A stretch of DNA of 64,000 nucleotides from Devosia faecipullorum (GTDB taxonomy: Bacteria > Pseudomonadota > Alphaproteobacteria > Rhizobiales > Devosiaceae). The position numbers were made by a program, and so were the translations under genes. This document shows, piece by piece, positions 53,169 through 61,464 of the stretch. The notes under the pieces are model-generated. The model was not told where the DNA came from and ran no database searches. It saw nothing but the letters and a program-made list of their open reading frames with translations. The first letter of the stretch is position 1. The number at the start of each line of letters is the position of its first letter. The stretch is from positions 1 through 64,000 of the forward strand of contig NZ_JACDXV010000004.1 in NCBI RefSeq assembly GCF_015158295.1, written 5' to 3'.

Positions 53169-53527
53169 GCCAGGATCTGCCGCTCTGGCTCTCCATCCTC
53201 GTGTCCGCCTGCGTCGTGCTCGGCGCGCTGATCACCATGGCCGGCTGTTTCGGCCTCGTGCGCCTCAAAAATTTCTACGTGCGCATCCATGCGCCCACCA
53301 TGGGCACCAGCATGGGCGGCGGGCTGATCCTTCTGGCCTCGGCCATCTTTTTCACCGTCACCCGCGAGCGGCTGGTGATGCACGAATTGCTGATCTTCTT
53401 TTTCGTGACCATCACCACGCCGGTGACGCTGATGCTGCTGGCCCGTGCCAGCCTGTTCCGCGACCGCGTCGAGGGCAATGACGGGGTGCCGCGCCGCATC
53501 TCCAACAGCACGACGCCCGAAACCTGA
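53165..53527 (+). CDS. mrpG: Mrp antiporter subunit G
   Basis: This 120-residue subunit has three helices and MAGCFGLVRLKNFYVRIHAPT, the MrpG signature. It is the last gene of mrpACDEFG. The next gene, a LacI regulator, begins 74 bases later and is probably a separate unit. Confidence 0.94.
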   Translation: MSQDLPLWLSILVSACVVLGALITMAGCFGLVRLKNFYVRIHAPTMGTSMGGGLILLASAIFFTVTRERLVMHELLIFFFVTITTPVTLMLLARASLFRDRVEGNDGVPRRISNSTTPET

Positions 53528-53601
53528 AGCCTGATCGCGCCGTCTGGACCCGGCCAGGCCGACATGCGAGCATCCGGCGCCGCATTTTCCGGGATCTTAT
53601 C

Positions 53602-54618
53602 ATGAGCAGCGACAGCAAGACCCGCAGCTTTGTCAGCGCCCGCATCGTCGCCGAACGCGCCGGTGTATCGCGGTCCGCCGTCTCGCGCACCTTCACCGAT
53701 GGGGCCAGCGTCTCGGAGGAAACCCGCCGCAAGGTGCTCGATGCTGCCGGGGCGCTCGGTTATCACGTCAACCACCTGGCCCGCGGTCTGCGTGAGCGCA
53801 GCAATATCGTCTGCCTCGTGGTCGCCGACATGACCACGCCCATCCGCGCCGGCATGGTTGATGTGCTCACCCGTGAATTGCAGTCCTCGGGCAAGATCAC
53901 CATGGTGATCAACACCAAGGCCGATACCGACAGCGTTTCCACCGCCCTGCGGCAGACCCTCAATTATCGCGCCGACGCCACCGTGGTGCTTTCCGGCACG
54001 CCCCCTGCCTCGCTGATCGAAACCTGCCTTGCCAATGGCCAGCAGGTGGTGCTGATCAATCGCGACGACAAGCTGGTGGGCAGCCACAATCTGGGCGTGG
54101 ACAATTCCGTGGCCGGGCGCGAAGCCTTCTTTCTGCTGCGCCGCGCCGGCTGCCGCCGCCTCGGCCTCGTCACCTCCAATGCCGGCACCGCCAGTCTCGT
54201 CGAGCGCGAGCGGGTTTTCATCGAGGCCGCCAATGCCGATGGGATGGAGGTCGCGGTGTTCGAGACCGGGCCGACCAGCTATTCCTCCGGCTTCGAGGCG
54301 GGACGACGCGCCTTTGGCCGCTCCAACAGCCCCGATGGCGTATTCTGCGTCACCGACCTTCTGGCGCTGGGCTTCATGGATGCCGCCGTGCACGAATTCG
54401 GCCTGTCCATCCCCGACGATCTCTGCGTCGTCGGCTTCGACGACATCGAACAGGCGTCCTGGGAATCCTATCGGCTGACCACTTTTTCCCAGCCGCTCAA
54501 GGCCATGGCCGATCAGGTTCTCGACCTGTTGCTCGATCCCCAATCGGCTGGCTCGGAGCGCATCCTGTTCGAGCCGATCCCGCGCTGGCGCAAATCGGTT
54601 CGCCCCGGCCCGCGCTGA
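53602..54618 (+). CDS. LacI/GalR-family regulator of the adjacent importer
   Basis: This 338-residue regulator has an N-terminal LacI-type helix-turn-helix (SARIVAERAGVSRSAVSRTFT) and hinge helix (HLARGLRE), followed by a periplasmic-binding-protein-like effector domain (FVVADMT to GFDDIEQ). It stands upstream of, and on the same strand as, the ABC/GDPD/IMPase operon, and the palindromes at 54739 and 54813 are candidate operators. The effector is unknown. Confidence 0.9.
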   Translation: MSSDSKTRSFVSARIVAERAGVSRSAVSRTFTDGASVSEETRRKVLDAAGALGYHVNHLARGLRERSNIVCLVVADMTTPIRAGMVDVLTRELQSSGKITMVINTKADTDSVSTALRQTLNYRADATVVLSGTPPASLIETCLANGQQVVLINRDDKLVGSHNLGVDNSVAGREAFFLLRRAGCRRLGLVTSNAGTASLVERERVFIEAANADGMEVAVFETGPTSYSSGFEAGRRAFGRSNSPDGVFCVTDLLALGFMDAAVHEFGLSIPDDLCVVGFDDIEQASWESYRLTTFSQPLKAMADQVLDLLLDPQSAGSERILFEPIPRWRKSVRPGPR

Positions 54619-54634
54619 ACAGACCCCCGCCGGA

Positions 54635-54660
54635 CCGGTTGCAACAATCCTGCAAACCGG
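54635..54660 (+). terminator. Possible hairpin after the LacI gene
   Basis: CCGGTTGCA (54635-54643) pairs with TGCAAACCGG (54651-54660) with one bulged T. It lies 17 bases after the LacI stop, without a T tract. Confidence 0.4.
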
Positions 54661-54738
54661 CGTCTTCACGTCGCAAAAGCGGCATGAAGAAAGCCGCATG
54701 AACGCCGCGTCATAGGCTTCCCCGGCCCAATTCCTCGT

Positions 54739-54834
54739 TGCACACGTGCGCATCACAAAGGCCGTCATAAAAGCGTTATGCACCGCCGCTATCAAGCAAA
54801 CCGAATTTTCCAAGATTGCACTTGTGTGCAATCT
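54739..54834. promoter_or_regulatory. Two candidate LacI-family operators
   Basis: TGCACACGTGCGCA (54739-54752) is a palindrome with two mismatched positions. AGATTGCAC-TTGT-GTGCAATCT (54813-54834) has perfect nine-base arms. Both lie in the 426-base gap between the LacI gene and the binding-protein gene, the usual place for autoregulation and control of the operon. Confidence 0.55.
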
Positions 54835-54973
54835 GGAAAGGGTGTTGTCTTGTGGAAGCGATGATGGATCGCGGTGAGACAAGCCCAGCACAGATTGGGC
54901 CACCCTCCCGCAAATCGCTGCAAGAGGGAGGAGGCCCATGAGGCGGGCGAACCGATGCCGATTCGGTTTCGCC

Positions 54974-55027
54974 GTTTAACGCTGCCTCCGCTATCGGCGT
55001 TAAACGCGCCGTGATCCTCCGGATCAC
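54974..55027 (+). promoter_or_regulatory. Two hairpins in the 5' leader of the binding-protein gene
   Basis: GTTTAACGC (54974-54982) pairs with GCGTTAAAC (54997-55005), and GTGATCC (55011-55017) with GGATCAC (55021-55027). The second lies just before the GGGAG ribosome-binding site at 55033-55037, so it could shield the start or stabilise the mRNA. No known riboswitch class was recognised. Confidence 0.5.
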
Positions 55028-55044
55028 GTAATGGGAGAATTGAG

Positions 55045-56196
55045 ATGAAACGTCGTGACTTCATGATTTCGACCGCTGGCGTCATGGCCGGCATGGTCAT
55101 TGCGCCGCGCATGTCCTTCGCCGCCGAAGGCGTCATCGACTGGTACACCAGCTCGGACAGCAATATTTTCGACTTCTGGGCCAACAATGTGAAGCCCGCC
55201 TTCGAGGCGGCCCATCCGGGCATCAAGATCAATCTGGTCGATGCCGGCGATGCCTCGGGCATCCAGGCCATCGGCGAGCGCGCCATCGCCGCCAAGCAGA
55301 GCGGTGCCGATCCGCAGGCCGACTTCTTCGAATCCGGCAATGCCCGCCTGCCCGCCGGCGCCATCGAAGCCGGCGTCTATACCAATATCAAAGAGGCCGG
55401 CCTCGCCAATTATTCCAAGGTGAACCCGCTGGCCATCGACAGCGATTATTCGCTGCCCTATCGCGGCAGCCAGGTGCTGCTGGCCTATGACACCACCAAG
55501 CTCGATCCGGCCAATGCGCCCAAGACCTGGGACGAACTCGTCGCCTGGATCAAGGCCAATCCCGGCCAGTTCATCTATAACCGTCCCGACAAGGGCGGCT
55601 CGGGCGGCAATTTCGTGCGCCGCGCCCTGCATCAGGCCAATGGGCTGGACCCCTCAGCCTTCACCCTCGACAATTTCACCGAGGAATATGCGGCCGAAAC
55701 GCTGGGCAAGACCTGGGAAATCCTCAAGGACATCGCTCCGCATCTTTATGATGGCGGTGCCTATTCCTCGGGCAATACCCAGTCGATCCAGTTGCTGGCC
55801 CAGGGCGTGGTGACCATGGTCCCGGTCTGGTCCGACCAGATCCTGCAAGCCATCGACCAGGGCGTACTGCCCGAGACCACCGGCCTCGTCCAGCTACAGG
55901 ATCTGGCCCTGGTGGGCAGCTTCACCCGCGCCATCGTCATCGAGAACGGCGCCAATCGCGACGCCGCGCTCAAGCTTGCCGATTTTATTCTCTCCGAAGA
56001 AATCCAGAGCGCTATCCTGACCGAGCTGGGCGGATTTCCCGCCGTCAGCTGGGACCATGTCTCTGCCGAACTGCGCGAGCGCTTTGCCGACATCGTGCCG
56101 CAGACCATCCCCACCTTCCCCAATGGTCCGTGGGAGCCGGCAATCAATGACGGCTGGTATCGCAACGTGGCTCCGAACGTCGATCGCAACTCGTGA
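55045..56196 (+). CDS. Periplasmic binding protein of an AfuA/FbpA-like importer
   Basis: This 383-residue protein has a Tat-like KRRDFMI signal with cleavage near residue 27 (MSFAA). It has the two-lobe fold of the iron(III)/AfuA/PotD-type binding proteins (DWYTSSDSNIFDFW, KTWDELVAWIKANP). In that group AfuA binds sugar phosphates rather than iron. The genes that follow encode permeases, an ATPase, a phosphodiesterase and a phosphatase, which suggests a phosphorylated ligand. It overlaps the first permease by four bases. Confidence 0.87.
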   Translation: MKRRDFMISTAGVMAGMVIAPRMSFAAEGVIDWYTSSDSNIFDFWANNVKPAFEAAHPGIKINLVDAGDASGIQAIGERAIAAKQSGADPQADFFESGNARLPAGAIEAGVYTNIKEAGLANYSKVNPLAIDSDYSLPYRGSQVLLAYDTTKLDPANAPKTWDELVAWIKANPGQFIYNRPDKGGSGGNFVRRALHQANGLDPSAFTLDNFTEEYAAETLGKTWEILKDIAPHLYDGGAYSSGNTQSIQLLAQGVVTMVPVWSDQILQAIDQGVLPETTGLVQLQDLALVGSFTRAIVIENGANRDAALKLADFILSEEIQSAILTELGGFPAVSWDHVSAELRERFADIVPQTIPTFPNGPWEPAINDGWYRNVAPNVDRNS

Positions 56197-57077
56197 CCGA
56201 AACCGCCGGAACGGCCGCAAGGCCGCTGCTTGAAACCGGCGCGCGCAGGAGGCCGATTGGCCTCCTGCTCGTCGCCCTGCCCGTCCTGTTGATGATCTGG
56301 CTGATGATCTGGCCGATCTTCAGCGCCGTGGCGCAAACCGTTTGGCGGCCGAACGAGGCCGGCGAATATGGCTTCAACCTGTCCTCCTACGTCTTTTTCT
56401 TTTCGGACAAATACAGCCTCGACAATCTGGGCGTGACGCTATGGACCACGGGCATGTGCGCCCTGTTCCTCCTGCTCATTTGCCTGCCCATCGCCATTTA
56501 TCTGCGCTTTTCGCAGGGCCGCGTGCCCGCCTATGTGCAGGCCATGGCCATTTTCCCGATGTTCGTGCCCTCGATCATCCTGGCCTATGCGTTCATTCGC
56601 GTGCTGGGGCCGAACGGCATGGTGGACATCCTGCTCAATTCGGTGGGCCTGCCCAAAATCCGCACGCCCTATCTCACCCCCTGGGGGCCGGTGATCGGCC
56701 TGGTCTGGGACAATATCCCGCTCACCGTGCTGATCCTGCTGGCCGGGCTCGGCAGCGTTTCCAATCAGTCCATCGAGGCCGCGCGCGACGTTGGCGCCAG
56801 CCGGCTTCAGGTCTTTTACTACATCATCCTGCCGCGCATCTCCAATTCGATCCTGGTGGCGCTCTCCTTCGCCATTCTCGGCATCTTCTCGGCCTTCACC
56901 CTGCCCTATGTGCTGGGACCGGCCTCGCCTGAGATGATGGGACCGTTCATGCAACGCACGTTCCGCGACCTGTACGATCCGCTCAATGCCATCACGCAGG
57001 CGGTCATCACCTTCGCCTTCTGCATTGCCTTCGGGCTGTTCTATGTGCGCTCCGTCGCCAAAAATCAGGGGAAGTGA
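56193..57077 (+). CDS. ABC transporter permease 1
   Basis: This 294-residue, six-helix permease has the EAA loop EAARDVGASRLQVFYYIILPRI. The GTG start overlaps the binding-protein stop as GTGA. It pairs with the second permease of the same operon, as in PotB/PotC-type importers. Confidence 0.9.
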   Translation: MTETAGTAARPLLETGARRRPIGLLLVALPVLLMIWLMIWPIFSAVAQTVWRPNEAGEYGFNLSSYVFFFSDKYSLDNLGVTLWTTGMCALFLLLICLPIAIYLRFSQGRVPAYVQAMAIFPMFVPSIILAYAFIRVLGPNGMVDILLNSVGLPKIRTPYLTPWGPVIGLVWDNIPLTVLILLAGLGSVSNQSIEAARDVGASRLQVFYYIILPRISNSILVALSFAILGIFSAFTLPYVLGPASPEMMGPFMQRTFRDLYDPLNAITQAVITFAFCIAFGLFYVRSVAKNQGK

Positions 57078-57079
57078 CC

Positions 57080-57910
57080 ATGGCTCAATCCCTTGCCATC
57101 CGGCCGCGCCGGCGCATCGACTATACCGGCATCTTCTTTGCCGTCGTGCTCACCGTCGCCATCATCTTCCCGCTCCTCGTGGTGGCGACCTGGGCCTTTA
57201 CCGAGGTCTGGCGCTATCCCAATATCATTCCGCAGCAATTCGGCCTTCGCTTCTGGGGCCAGACCCTTGGCCGCGCCGATGTGTGGTCGGCGCTGACGCT
57301 CAGCCTGCAATTGTCGACCGTGGTCACCGCTCTTTCGGCGCTGATCTGCCTGCCGGCCGCCTATGCCTTTGCCCGCATGAATTTTCCGGGCCGGAACATC
57401 CTGTTCTTCTCGTTCCTGTTCGGCCATGCCTTTCCCAAATTTGGCCTGCTGATCGCCATTGCCGCCGTCTTCCTGCAGCTCAACCTGATCGGCACCTTCT
57501 GGGGCGTGGTCATCATCCAGCTCGTGGGCACGCTGATGTTCATGATCTGGATTCCGGTGGCCGCCTTCCAGGCGGTGGACCGGCGCATGGAGGAAGCCGC
57601 CCGCGATGTGGGCGCCGGCCCCTTCCGCGTCTTCTGGTCCGTCACCCTGCCCCAGGCCGGGCCGACCATCGCGGCAGCCGTGCTGCTCAGCTTTGTCGGT
57701 ACCTTCTATGAAACCGAAGGCGCCTGGCTCATCGGCGCGCCGGGAATCCGCACCATGCCGGTGTTGATGATCTCCTTCATCAACAATCAGATGGTGGTGC
57801 AGTTCGGCGCGGTGCTCTCCGTCCTGCTCTGGGTGCCCAGCTTCATCGCCCTCATCTTCGCACGCCGCGTCATCAATGGCGGCTCCTTCGCAAGGGGCTT
57901 CGGCGGATGA
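57080..57910 (+). CDS. ABC transporter permease 2
   Basis: This 276-residue permease has six helices and the EAA loop EAARDVGAGPFRVFWSVTLPQ. ATG at 57080 follows AGGGGA; GTG at 57074 overlaps the previous stop and is an alternative. The ATPase gene follows 145 bases later, after a pair of hairpins. Confidence 0.9.
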   Translation: MAQSLAIRPRRRIDYTGIFFAVVLTVAIIFPLLVVATWAFTEVWRYPNIIPQQFGLRFWGQTLGRADVWSALTLSLQLSTVVTALSALICLPAAYAFARMNFPGRNILFFSFLFGHAFPKFGLLIAIAAVFLQLNLIGTFWGVVIIQLVGTLMFMIWIPVAAFQAVDRRMEEAARDVGAGPFRVFWSVTLPQAGPTIAAAVLLSFVGTFYETEGAWLIGAPGIRTMPVLMISFINNQMVVQFGAVLSVLLWVPSFIALIFARRVINGGSFARGFGG

Positions 57911-57941
57911 TGGCGCATCCGACAATTTCTTCTCCATCGTC

Positions 57942-58007
57942 ACCGCCCGGCCTGTCCGGGCGGTCCATGCCCCGGCAAGGCTGGATGGCCCGGACCAGCG
58001 GGGCCAT
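57942..58007. repeat. REP-like palindrome pair inside the importer operon
   Basis: ACCGCCCGG-CCTGT-CCGGGCGGT (57942-57964) and ATGGCCC/GGGCCAT (57985-58007) are GC-rich hairpins in the 145-base gap between permease and ATPase genes. They could lower or terminate transcription into the ATPase, or protect the upstream mRNA. Confidence 0.6.
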
Positions 58008-58055
58008 GACGGCGACTGAAAATCCCCAACCGATCCTCATGGACCGGGAGTAAAA

Positions 58056-59099
58056 ATGTCCGTTCTCAAAATCAAAGACGTCACCAAGATTTTCTCATCC
58101 GGCCAGGTCGTGGCGGTGGATACATTCTCTCTGGATGTGGCCGATGGCGAACTGGTCTGCCTGCTTGGCCCGTCGGGTTCCGGCAAATCCACCCTGCTGC
58201 GCATGGTCGGCGGGTTCGAGCAGCCCAGTGGCGGGCTCATCACCATCGATGGTGAAGACATCACCCATCTGCCACCCGAGAAGCGCCCCACCGGCATGGT
58301 GTTCCAGAGTCATGCCCTGTGGACGCATATGAATGTGTTCAAGAACCTGGCATTCGGCCTCAAGCTGCGCCGCCTGCCGGCGGATGAGATCAAGCGCAAG
58401 GTCGAGGCAGTGCTCGAACTTGTCGGCCTGGGCGGTTATGGCAATCGTCATGTCGGCCAATTGTCCGGCGGCCAGCAGCAGCGCGTCGCCCTGGCCCGTT
58501 CGCTGGTGCTCGAACCCAAGATTCTCCTGCTCGACGAGCCCTTTGCCAGTCTCGATCAGCATCTGCGCGAGCGCTTGCGTGAGGAAGTGCGCGACATCCA
58601 GCAACGGCTGGGCATCACCACCCTGTTCGTCACCCACGGCCAGGACGAAGCCCTTTCCATGGCGGACCGCATCGTGGTCATGCGCGATGGCCGCACCGAG
58701 CAGATCGACCGGCCGGACGTGATCTACCGCCAGCCGAAAACCCCCTTTGTCGCTGGCTTCATCGGCACGATGAACCTCGTCGACGGTCAGGTTAGCGATG
58801 GCCGCTTCAGCCGCGGGGGCTTCACGGTGCCGGTTCCGGTCGGCGATGGCCCGGCCATTCTGGCGGTGCGTCCCGAGGCGCTCGATCTGGAAGCGGCGGA
58901 GCCGGGTCAGGCCAGGGTCCACCGCGTCACCGACTACGGCACCCATGGGCTCGTCGATCTCGACCTGCCGGACGGGCTTCGCCTCAAGGCCATGGTGTCC
59001 CATCCCGATCTCTTCAAACCGGGTCAGGGCGCGCTGCTCAAGCCCCGGGCCATTGCCGCCTATCGCGACGATGAGCTGATCCACCAGGGCCAGCCATGA
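58056..59099 (+). CDS. ABC transporter ATPase
   Basis: This 347-residue ATPase has Walker A GPSGSGKST, signature LSGGQQQRVALAR and Walker B LLLDEPFAS, plus a C-terminal TOBE-type domain. GGGAGT precedes the ATG. It drives the two permeases and overlaps the phosphodiesterase gene by four bases. Confidence 0.94.
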   Translation: MSVLKIKDVTKIFSSGQVVAVDTFSLDVADGELVCLLGPSGSGKSTLLRMVGGFEQPSGGLITIDGEDITHLPPEKRPTGMVFQSHALWTHMNVFKNLAFGLKLRRLPADEIKRKVEAVLELVGLGGYGNRHVGQLSGGQQQRVALARSLVLEPKILLLDEPFASLDQHLRERLREEVRDIQQRLGITTLFVTHGQDEALSMADRIVVMRDGRTEQIDRPDVIYRQPKTPFVAGFIGTMNLVDGQVSDGRFSRGGFTVPVPVGDGPAILAVRPEALDLEAAEPGQARVHRVTDYGTHGLVDLDLPDGLRLKAMVSHPDLFKPGQGALLKPRAIAAYRDDELIHQGQP

Positions 59100-59932
59100 A
59101 CGATCCGCTCTACATCGAACGGGGCGGTCACCGCACCTGGCTGAAATGGCATCGCGGACGCCGCAAGGCCAGCGATCCCGTTTTCACCGGGGCGCGGATT
59201 CTGGAAGCCATGCGCCTCGGCGCCAGCGTCGAAGTCGATCTGGTCATCCATGGCGATCACGGCTGCGCCATCCTTCACAATTTCGCGCTGGAGAAGGAAA
59301 CAACCGGCACGGGTCTCGTGCGCGAGACCGCCGCCGCAACGCTCCGCCAATTGCACCTGCGCGATAATGACGGCGCACCCCTCGCCGAGCGGGTCATGCT
59401 GCTCGAAGATCTTTGCCACCTGCTGGCGAAGTCCCCACCTCATTCCGACGCGCTGCTGCAACTCGACTTCAAGGAAGACCTTGCCGCGCTCGACCCCCTG
59501 ACGGTCGAAAATTTCGCGGCGAGCATCGCTCCGGTCGCTTCGAGCCTCATTCTCTCGGGCGGCGACTTTGATGCTATCAGTCTGTTAGCGAATGCCTCCC
59601 CAATGCTGAAAATCGGCTACGATCCTTGCTATGGGGACAGTCTGACGCGACTTCGGGCGACAAAAGACTACAAAACCTTCATTTCCGAGGCACTTCGGAC
59701 GGCGCCTGATGCGCGGATGATCTATCTGCACCACCAGATCGTGCTGGCTGCGGACGAAGCCGGTTTCGACATGATCGGAGCCGTTCACGAGGCGGGCCTG
59801 CGCGTCGATGCCTGGACCATAAACACCGTAAATTCCACGACAATTTCCCAGGTCAACCGGCTTTTGCAGCTTGCGGTGGACCAGATTACAACCGACGACC
59901 CGGAGGGGCTGGCAGCGGCCCTCGACACATGA
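59096..59932 (+). CDS. Glycerophosphodiester phosphodiesterase-like protein
   Basis: This 278-residue protein of the GDPD family hydrolyses glycerophosphodiesters to glycerol phosphate, or glycerol and an alcohol phosphate. The active-site pattern is visible: WHRGRR (His19, Arg20), EVDL (Glu46, Asp48) and LHNFALEKTTG-like text with His61. There is no signal peptide, so it acts in the cytosol on imported substrate. It overlaps both neighbours by four bases. Confidence 0.85.
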   Translation: MNDPLYIERGGHRTWLKWHRGRRKASDPVFTGARILEAMRLGASVEVDLVIHGDHGCAILHNFALEKETTGTGLVRETAAATLRQLHLRDNDGAPLAERVMLLEDLCHLLAKSPPHSDALLQLDFKEDLAALDPLTVENFAASIAPVASSLILSGGDFDAISLLANASPMLKIGYDPCYGDSLTRLRATKDYKTFISEALRTAPDARMIYLHHQIVLAADEAGFDMIGAVHEAGLRVDAWTINTVNSTTISQVNRLLQLAVDQITTDDPEGLAAALDT

Positions 59933-60735
59933 GCGATCTCAGCACAATCCTCGACGACATGGTCAGGGCCGCCCGCGATGCCGGCGCGCTAACCCTTTCT
60001 CACTTCAAGCGTTTTCGCGATCTGGAAATCGGCGTCAAGGGGCCCGGCGACTTCGTTTCCGACGCCGACCGGGAATCCGAACAGATGATCCGCCAACACC
60101 TTTTGTCTCGCTATCCTGGCTGGAGCCTGACTGGGGAAGAATTTCCACCGGTGGAGGGTGAAAATCAGGAATATCGCTTCCTGGTCGATCCGATCGATGG
60201 CACCACTAACTTCTTGAACGGCCAGCATTATACCATCACCATCGCCCTGCGGCGCGGGCGCGAAACGCTGTGCGGCCTCGTCTATAATCCGGTCAGCGAC
60301 GAGATGTTCACCGCCATCAAAGGCGGCGGCGCCTACCTCAATGGCGAGCGTTTGCAGGTCAGCCAGAGCACGGATATCGCGCTGATGGCGGTCGGGACCG
60401 GCTTGCCGACACCAAATCTGTCTTTATATCCAGGCGCTTACGCGCGCCTCGACGCCATCCGCGCGCCTATTGGCGGTGTGCGTGTCGTCGGCAGCGCGGC
60501 CAATTCCTGCGCCTATGTCGCCTGCGGCCGCCTCACCGGATATTTCGAGGAGACCGGTTTCGTGGACACCGCAGCCGGCTTGCTGCTGGTCGAAGAGGCG
60601 GGCGGCGTGGTGACGGATTGGTGGGGTCGCGGGCCGGAATATTACGAGGTGACTGGAACCATGATCGTCGCCAACCCGGCGACCCATGCCTATCTCCTTG
60701 AAAAGTTGCGAGAAGTTCCGCCGAAGAACCCTTGA
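59929..60735 (+). CDS. Inositol-monophosphatase-family phosphatase
   Basis: This 268-residue Mg2+-dependent phosphatase has GEEF (Glu70, Glu71), DPIDGTTNF (Asp87, Asp90, Thr92) and VDTAAG (about Asp217), all metal ligands of the family. Members remove phosphate from inositol phosphates, PAPS or glycerol phosphates. As the last gene of the importer operon it probably acts on the product of the phosphodiesterase. Confidence 0.9.
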   Translation: MSDLSTILDDMVRAARDAGALTLSHFKRFRDLEIGVKGPGDFVSDADRESEQMIRQHLLSRYPGWSLTGEEFPPVEGENQEYRFLVDPIDGTTNFLNGQHYTITIALRRGRETLCGLVYNPVSDEMFTAIKGGGAYLNGERLQVSQSTDIALMAVGTGLPTPNLSLYPGAYARLDAIRAPIGGVRVVGSAANSCAYVACGRLTGYFEETGFVDTAAGLLLVEEAGGVVTDWWGRGPEYYEVTGTMIVANPATHAYLLEKLREVPPKNP

Positions 60736-60795
60736 GACAAGGAAAGCATTTCCCTTCGTCCCCCCATGCTTTAGGGTCTTGGCGGGGATGGATGA

Positions 60796-61464
60796 ATGCG
60801 AATTCTGCTTGTCGAAGACAATGAGGACTTGGGCGAGGCGATCGAAAAACGCCTGCGCAGCGCCGGCCATTCGGTGGAATGGGTCAAGGACGGCGCCGAC
60901 GTCGTCGCCACCGCTGAAGCCGACCAGTTCGACGCGGTGGCGCTGGATCTGATGTTGCCCAATCGCGACGGCATCGGCCTCATCGCCGAGTTGCGCAAAC
61001 GCCGGTTCAACGCCCCGATCCTGGTGATCACAGCCCGTTCAGAGATCGACGACAAGGTGGGCCTGCTCGATCTGGGAGCCGACGACTACCTGGTAAAACC
61101 CTTTGATTTGAGGGAGTTGGAGGCGCGCTTGCGGGCGCTGCTGCGGCGCACGGGCGGACAGGCCTCCAGCGCCATCGAGGTGGGCAACCTCGTGCTCGAC
61201 CTGGCCGGGCTCAATGCCGCCATCGATGGCAAGGCGCTGGAACTGGGCCGGCGCGAATTCCGGCTGCTGGAAATCCTCGTGTCGCATGTCGGCAAGGTGG
61301 TGCCCAAGGAGCGGCTGATGAACCAGTTGTTCAATTTCGACGAAAGCGTCTCCATCAATGCGCTCGAATTGCATATTTCTCGGCTGCGCAAGAAGCTGGA
61401 CGGCGCCGACGTCGAAATCGGCACCGTGCGCGGCGTGGGCTATTTGCTGCGGATTCTTGCTTAG
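60796..61464 (+). CDS. OmpR-family response regulator (TctD-like)
   Basis: This 222-residue regulator has a receiver domain with phospho-acceptor Asp51 (ALDLMLP) and Lys in LVKPFD, then a winged-helix DNA-binding domain (RREFRLLEILVSHVGKVVPKERLMNQLF). It immediately precedes the fused histidine kinase. Its place after the importer operon suggests that it regulates this or a related uptake system. Confidence 0.92.
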   Translation: MRILLVEDNEDLGEAIEKRLRSAGHSVEWVKDGADVVATAEADQFDAVALDLMLPNRDGIGLIAELRKRRFNAPILVITARSEIDDKVGLLDLGADDYLVKPFDLRELEARLRALLRRTGGQASSAIEVGNLVLDLAGLNAAIDGKALELGRREFRLLEILVSHVGKVVPKERLMNQLFNFDESVSINALELHISRLRKKLDGADVEIGTVRGVGYLLRILA

